NCBI GenBank assembly: GCA_041936745.1
Contig: JBHGWS010000043.1
Location: forward strand, 1-19,181
Length of the DNA: 19,181 nt
DNA from: Darwinibacter acetoxidans_A
Lineage (GTDB): Bacteria > Bacillota > Limnochordia > Darwinibacteriales > Darwinibacteriaceae
Direction of reading: 5' to 3'
A program made the translations under genes and the position numbers. Under the pieces are notes generated by a model. The model had not been told where the DNA came from. It made no database searches and was given only the letters and a program-made list of their open reading frames with translations. Every line of letters begins with the position of its first letter. Position 1 is the first letter of the stretch. Below are positions 15,256-19,181 of this stretch, piece by piece.

Positions 15256-15269
15256 AATGTATATACATT
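15256..15269. promoter_or_regulatory. Candidate GntR/HutC operator (M20 operon)
   Basis: AATGTATATACATT is a perfect 14-bp palindrome whose core GTATATAC fits the HutC-subfamily consensus GTMTAKAC. It overlaps the -10 box of the M20 promoter. A near-copy lies over the promoter of the left transport operon (4595-4607). With a HutC-type regulator gene between the two operons, this is its most likely binding site. Confidence 0.62.
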
Positions 15270-15288
15270 GTTCCCCGTAAGAAGTTAA
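15260..15288 (-). promoter_or_regulatory. Sigma-70-type promoter of the M20 operon
   Basis: On the minus strand a -35 TTAACT (15283-15288) and a -10 TATATA (15260-15265) are spaced by 17 bp. The predicted start is near 15253. The -10 lies inside the palindromic operator, so regulator binding should block initiation. Confidence 0.55.
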
Positions 15289-15346
15289 ATTCCTGCCTCC
15301 CTCGCCAATTATTTTTTCCCAGAAGCGAAATTGAGCGCTATACGAT

Positions 15347-15378
15347 AAAAATCCCCCTCTTGTCCGGGGGATTTTTTT
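15347..15378. terminator. Strong bidirectional intrinsic terminator
   Basis: An 11-bp stem AAAAATCCCCC (15347-15357) / GGGGGATTTTT (15366-15376) with an 8-nt loop, A-rich on one side and T-rich on the other. It lies 22 nt after the stop of the lipoprotein gene and isolates it from the M20 operon promoter just downstream. Confidence 0.88.
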
Positions 15379-15400
15379 ATGCCCAAAGGCGTGACTGCAT

Positions 15401-16423
15401 TTAGCGCCCGAAGGGCTTATAGTTTTTGATACTGTTGACCCTGCCTATATAAAGGTTTTTTCTGTCAACACCGCCGCGGGGCCCTTTAGGGTTGTCGCTG
15501 AAATACTCTTCAACGTAAGCAATACCGTTTGTGGATCCCTGAGAAGACCAATATTTCAAGCCGAGAATTTCCCCGTCAGCTGCTCTCACCCAATCGATGA
15601 ATACCACCGCGTGGCCCGAATTGGGCCGAAACAGCTGGATGAAATCACCGGGCTTGGCTTTTTCGAAGTCAACTATCCTCCGGCCAATTCCGTAATTTTC
15701 CATGGCACCGACTAAATTGTCCACGTAAGCTGGCCCCTTGGCCACATACCAGGTTAAAAGAAAATCTTCTAAATCGGCCGGCAGCATACCGTTAAAATCA
15801 TGCGGTGAAAGGCCCGCCTCTTCATTTCTCGCCTGCATTGCCTTAAAGAACACCTCAAAAGTTATGCCGACGCAGTGGCTGGCCCGATCACCGCCGGGGT
15901 TCGCCTTTGCCAGGGTACGGCCTTGGTAGATTATGTTTTCCGTCACGCCGTTATAGTTTGCGTAATCATCATTCAGTAAATATGGGTATTTACCTATTTC
16001 ATAAGTAGAGACGGCCCTAAGCACATATTCGTTCAAATCTTTCTCTCTGGCCCTTGTTTTAGATGTAGCTGTCGCCTTACCCACGATTTTTAAATCCTCC
16101 TCCGGGACAAAAACCAATTTTTCGCCCACTGTTTTCCCCGCCGCATCTTTCAATTCCAAAACGTCAATCACGGTGTGTTCATCATCCGCCGCCCAAGTGA
16201 TTTTTTCCGCCGCGTAGCTTGCTGTATACTCAGCTTCAAGTATCACGACCGCACCCTTATAGTAGCGGCCGCTTTCGGCCAGATTGACTATTTCAACTAA
16301 GGCTTCCCCTTCTTGGTTTTTCGGTAAAGCCACGTCCACCACAAGTTCAGTGGGAGGGCTGCAGTGTGTCAATAAGCCGAAAACTAAAATGGGTGCAAGC
16401 AGGTAAAGGATATTTTTTATCAT
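15401..16423 (-). CDS. Putative secreted or lipid-anchored papain/NlpC-like cysteine hydrolase
   Basis: 340 residues, not recognised as a named family. The N-terminus has a basic start, a hydrophobic stretch and LLTHC, a possible lipobox with an unusual His before Cys21; otherwise it is a plain signal peptide. Residues about 25-145 are a beta-rich region of unknown role. The C-terminal part looks like a papain-fold amidase: Cys184 in RASHCVGITFEVF at a helix start, His271 in PGDFIQLFRPNSGHAVVFIDW, and a following LKYWSSQGSTNG strand. This is the Cys-His layout of NlpC/P60 and CHAP domains, which cut cell-wall peptides. The ATG at 16423 follows GGAGG by eight nucleotides. It is a single-gene unit with a strong terminator after it. 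A link to the peptide uptake genes (wall-peptide release) is speculative. Confidence 0.7.
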   Translation of the reverse strand: MIKNILYLLAPILVFGLLTHCSPPTELVVDVALPKNQEGEALVEIVNLAESGRYYKGAVVILEAEYTASYAAEKITWAADDEHTVIDVLELKDAAGKTVGEKLVFVPEEDLKIVGKATATSKTRAREKDLNEYVLRAVSTYEIGKYPYLLNDDYANYNGVTENIIYQGRTLAKANPGGDRASHCVGITFEVFFKAMQARNEEAGLSPHDFNGMLPADLEDFLLTWYVAKGPAYVDNLVGAMENYGIGRRIVDFEKAKPGDFIQLFRPNSGHAVVFIDWVRAADGEILGLKYWSSQGSTNGIAYVEEYFSDNPKGPRGGVDRKNLYIGRVNSIKNYKPFGR

Positions 16424-16536
16424 GGAAGATACCTCCGTTAAAAGATTGCTGCCTAGTATTACTTCTTTAGTAAAGTTCTTTTCCCTTCCCGCTTTATAAT
16501 GTTAATTATTTTTATTAGCCCCGGCACAGGTAAATA

Positions 16537-16582
16537 AAAAAGGCCCTGCCGGATTCTTTTTTAAGTTCCTGCAAGCCTTTTT
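16537..16582. terminator. Possible terminator downstream of the ResIII-type gene
   Basis: AAAAAGGC and GCCTTTTT (16537-16544 and 16575-16582) can pair across a 30-nt loop, with T-runs on both strands. It lies about 55 nt after the ResIII-type stop. The large loop makes it a weak call. The gap 16424-16637 otherwise contains only a short palindrome CTTTAGTAAAG (16465-16475), a possible operator near the lipoprotein gene, and no supportable gene. Confidence 0.4.
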
Positions 16583-16637
16583 AAAACCAGGGCGCACATG
16601 CTTGGCCGGGCGAGCCATTAAAAGAAAAAAGCTGATA

Positions 16638-19181
16638 TTAGAAGTGCCGCCGCAGCCCACCCCGGGCCCCTTTTTCCTGGCCCGCCTCCGGCGCGCTGAG
16701 GCTTTTAAAGGGGCGCCCCAGGGCAATTTTTCCCAACTGCCTGATCGTACCTCTACCATCGTTTATTGTATAGAATTTGACACCCTTGATTTTCACATCT
16801 TCTTCTATCTCCTCTTCACACATTATTTCCGCTTCATTTTCGTTGATGTAGATTAAAAGATCTTCTTTCCACTGTTCTTCTTTTAAGCTGTGGCCTTTTG
16901 GCTCGATAAAGATTTGAAGGACGTAATCTGCGTTTTCCAGGTAAAGGATAAAATCCGGTTGAAAACCGGCTAATTCAAAGGTTTTGTGGCCGCAGCCAAA
17001 CTGATGCAGCTTTAATTTTTCGTTTTTTGCCGATTCGCGGTGCATGTTTTCGTCCAGACGGATCAAGAACACCCGGGGATAAACAGCTGCAAGTTCAGCA
17101 ACCCTTTCCAAAATACGATCGATTAACTGTTTTTCGGTCAGGTTAATAATGGCCGAATCATAGACGAAATGTTCGTCTTTTATTTCGTAACGCCGCACCG
17201 TCTGCGGGTTGTTTCTCAGATCGGCCCGAGCGGTATCGTAATTTGGCACCCGCTTGCGGAAATTGCCGATGTAATCTTTAATCGGGTAGCCGATAAACTT
17301 GGCCGTCCCGCGTTTTTTTCGATACCCCGCCTTGATTTTCTCCGCCAGAGAAGTAAAATAACGCGCCAAAACTGCTAATTTCTCCCGCGGGGTGATTGAA
17401 TCCACATTTAAATTCCGGGGGACCGTCACATACACCGTCCGGTTATAAATATTCAGCCACTGCGGCCCCAAAAATTCTTCCCGCGATTTCAACCGGGGAA
17501 TATATTTTTTCAAATTAGAAAAGTGGTAAAAACTGAGCCGGTTCATGACCTTATTTAAATACCGCCGATCGAAAGATAGGGGCACATTAACTGCTCTGCT
17601 GTAATCCTCCCCGATTTCCTCATCTTTATAGCCTACTTCTTTTAATACGGATAAAAACGGGATGATTATATCGCCTTCATTATCAATGCCGTATTTAGCC
17701 AACGAATCATAATAATCATCGCCCACCTCGATGGTTTCATTGTAATAGATTTTCCCCCGCCGCCAAACCTCTGTCTTTTTAAAGCTGTTTTTTACTTTTA
17801 CTTCGAGCAAGGGGTTTTTCTTGTCTTCACTGGTCGGCAGGTTCATTTCATCCAAAGCGGCCACTAAATTCTTAAGATATTGGGGCTCATTTATTGTGTG
17901 GTAATGGATCGTTTCCAAAATCAAGCTGTCCTTGCTGTCATCAGCGAACCTTCTTTGAAACGAACGGCGGCCGTTCAGCAAAAACGGATAATATCTGGCG
18001 CCGCGGCCTATAAGCTGTGCTTCGGACATGGTAGTTGCCCTGGTCCCCTTAGTTTGCGGATGATCGCTTAAGCGCACAATATCGTATAAGTTTAAAACGT
18101 CCCAGCCTTCCGTCAGTTTGGCAACGGCAAAAATCACCCTGTATAAATTCGCCGGGCTCTCCAAGCTGTTTAAAGCCTCGTAGTGCCCCTGCTCCAGCAT
18201 ATTGGAGCGGTCACTGTCGTTGGCGTTAATAATGCGGCCCGGTCCGAATTCCCGCTTGATCTGCCGAATCAAAGGCACTAAGTTTTCTTCGTTTTCCCGC
18301 CAGTAGTCATGTGCTAACGCCAGTGTTTCACTGCCGTCTTTTCCTGCGATTTGGGACTGCCTGGCCAAAAAATTTTTTAAATAAGGGGCCGTTAAAGAAG
18401 CAACTAACCGGTTGAATTGCTCGTGGGCTTCATTGGATGCGGCAATGCGCTGGGATTTAAACATCACGACCGGTTTAATCCGAGTGTTGTACTTTTCCAA
18501 GGCATACCTGCGGCGGTATTCGCTTAATAAAATAACGTTGAGCATATTATCAATGTCCGCGTTGCCCGACTGGATCCGTTTAACATTCTTGGAATAGCGG
18601 TCTTGGATAAAGCGGTCTAAGGTATAGCGGTATATTATTTTATCCTTATACTTTTCGTACACCTTTTTGTTGGCAAGATCAATTGTAGCGGTGAACTCCA
18701 AGAGGCGGTTATCTTTGCGGGCGCCTAAGATAACGGAAATGGCTTTTTCCCAGGAGCGCTCTTTTTCTTTTTCCGACTTCGTTGCGGCTGAATAGTGGTG
18801 CGCCTCATCACCCAAGATAACCACCTTATGCCTGGCGTAGTCGTCGGCGCCCATGGCGTTTTCCTTTTGGGTGAAAATGTCCGAGGAGACGCTCTGCACC
18901 GTGGCAAGCTTTAAGTAAATAGTGTTTTTGCTTTGGTGCGCAGGAAATACTTCAACCTGCCTGATCTCAACCCTTTCCCCTTCAATCTCTAACCGGGGTG
19001 CGTACAGGTATTTAGCTGATCCTTTGTTGATCAAATTATCGATGGTTTTGTTTAAAACAGCGTTTGTATCTACCAAGAATAGAAAGTTTTGGTAGCCCAA
19101 TTCCCAATAAAGGTACAGGATGAGGCCTGCCATCAGATCAGTTTTGCCGCTCCCCGTCGCCATATTGAATAAAACGTGGTT
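16638..19181 (-). CDS. ResIII-type DEAD/DEAH helicase-nuclease, probable type III-like restriction subunit (5' end missing)
   Basis: The frame stays open to the window edge, so the true start is outside; 847 codons are visible. The first in-frame ATG is inside the Walker A motif (LFNMATGSGKT), so it cannot be the real start. Counting that Met as residue 1, other helicase motifs are DEAH at 119-122 (VILGDEAHHYSA), FTAT at 157-160, a TEGWDVLNLYDIVRLSD block and motif VI in AQLIGRGARYYPF. Near the C-terminus a PD-(D/E)xK-like nuclease site reads FQPDFILYLENADYV then FIEPKG. This is the layout of type III restriction Res proteins and related stand-alone helicase-nucleases. A methyltransferase gene would be expected upstream, beyond 19181. 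After the last motif the tail is Arg/Gly-rich and may be lineage-specific. It defends against foreign DNA and is unrelated in function to the peptide genes. Confidence 0.85.
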   Translation of the reverse strand, partial: NHVLFNMATGSGKTDLMAGLILYLYWELGYQNFLFLVDTNAVLNKTIDNLINKGSAKYLYAPRLEIEGERVEIRQVEVFPAHQSKNTIYLKLATVQSVSSDIFTQKENAMGADDYARHKVVILGDEAHHYSAATKSEKEKERSWEKAISVILGARKDNRLLEFTATIDLANKKVYEKYKDKIIYRYTLDRFIQDRYSKNVKRIQSGNADIDNMLNVILLSEYRRRYALEKYNTRIKPVVMFKSQRIAASNEAHEQFNRLVASLTAPYLKNFLARQSQIAGKDGSETLALAHDYWRENEENLVPLIRQIKREFGPGRIINANDSDRSNMLEQGHYEALNSLESPANLYRVIFAVAKLTEGWDVLNLYDIVRLSDHPQTKGTRATTMSEAQLIGRGARYYPFLLNGRRSFQRRFADDSKDSLILETIHYHTINEPQYLKNLVAALDEMNLPTSEDKKNPLLEVKVKNSFKKTEVWRRGKIYYNETIEVGDDYYDSLAKYGIDNEGDIIIPFLSVLKEVGYKDEEIGEDYSRAVNVPLSFDRRYLNKVMNRLSFYHFSNLKKYIPRLKSREEFLGPQWLNIYNRTVYVTVPRNLNVDSITPREKLAVLARYFTSLAEKIKAGYRKKRGTAKFIGYPIKDYIGNFRKRVPNYDTARADLRNNPQTVRRYEIKDEHFVYDSAIINLTEKQLIDRILERVAELAAVYPRVFLIRLDENMHRESAKNEKLKLHQFGCGHKTFELAGFQPDFILYLENADYVLQIFIEPKGHSLKEEQWKEDLLIYINENEAEIMCEEEIEEDVKIKGVKFYTINDGRGTIRQLGKIALGRPFKSLSAPEAGQEKGARGGLRRHF

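Noticed and set aside
16502..16759. Minus-strand 85-codon frame overlapping the end of the ResIII-type gene
   Set aside because: Mostly a shadow of the helicase frame, with basic low-complexity composition and no ribosome site.
1..19181. CRISPR arrays, insertion sequences, rRNA, integrase or attachment sites
   Set aside because: No regularly spaced repeats, transposase or integrase frames, or rRNA-like sequence were seen on either strand.

Overview
The window is about 19.2 kb and every supported gene lies on the minus strand, so transcription runs from high to low coordinates. Strong GGAGG-type ribosome binding sites, frequent GTG and TTG starts, tight gene packing and moderate GC suggest a Bacillota-like, peptide-using anaerobe. 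The three substrate-binding proteins have signal peptidase I type signals rather than lipoprotein signals. That would also fit a diderm lineage, so taxonomy below this level is not settled from sequence alone.

Right edge (16638-19181): the C-terminal 847 residues of a ResIII-type helicase/nuclease, probably the restriction subunit of a type III-like R-M system whose start and partner lie outside the window. Next is a monocistronic putative lipoprotein with a papain/NlpC-like Cys-His pair (15401-16423), closed by a strong bidirectional terminator (15347-15378).

Centre (5720-15288): a degradative and transport block. A promoter overlapped by a perfect HutC-type palindrome (15256-15269) and a leader of about 240 nt precede an M20 dipeptidase, an RraA/HMG-aldolase-like gene broken by a frameshift, and a creatininase-family amidohydrolase. 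After a 254-nt gap come an M55 D-aminopeptidase (DppA-like), a peptide ABC binding protein, two permeases (DppB-like and DppC-like), an intact RraA-like protein and a second creatininase-family protein. A terminator closes the block. No ATPase gene accompanies this transporter within the window.

Left (1-5523): a GntR/HutC regulator with its own terminator, then a second promoter overlapped by a near-copy of the same operator (4595-4607). This drives a second peptide ABC system made of two tandem paralogous binding proteins, a DppB-like permease and the start of a DppC-like permease cut by the window edge. ATPase genes may follow outside the window.

Taken together this looks like a GntR-controlled regulon for importing peptide-like or amide compounds and cutting them with an M20 dipeptidase, an M55 aminopeptidase and two creatininase-fold amidohydrolases. 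The RraA-type lyases could act on a keto-acid product. An 'RraA then creatininase' gene pair occurs twice, and GC-rich hairpins sit at most gene boundaries, notably after each binding-protein gene. The substrate is unknown.
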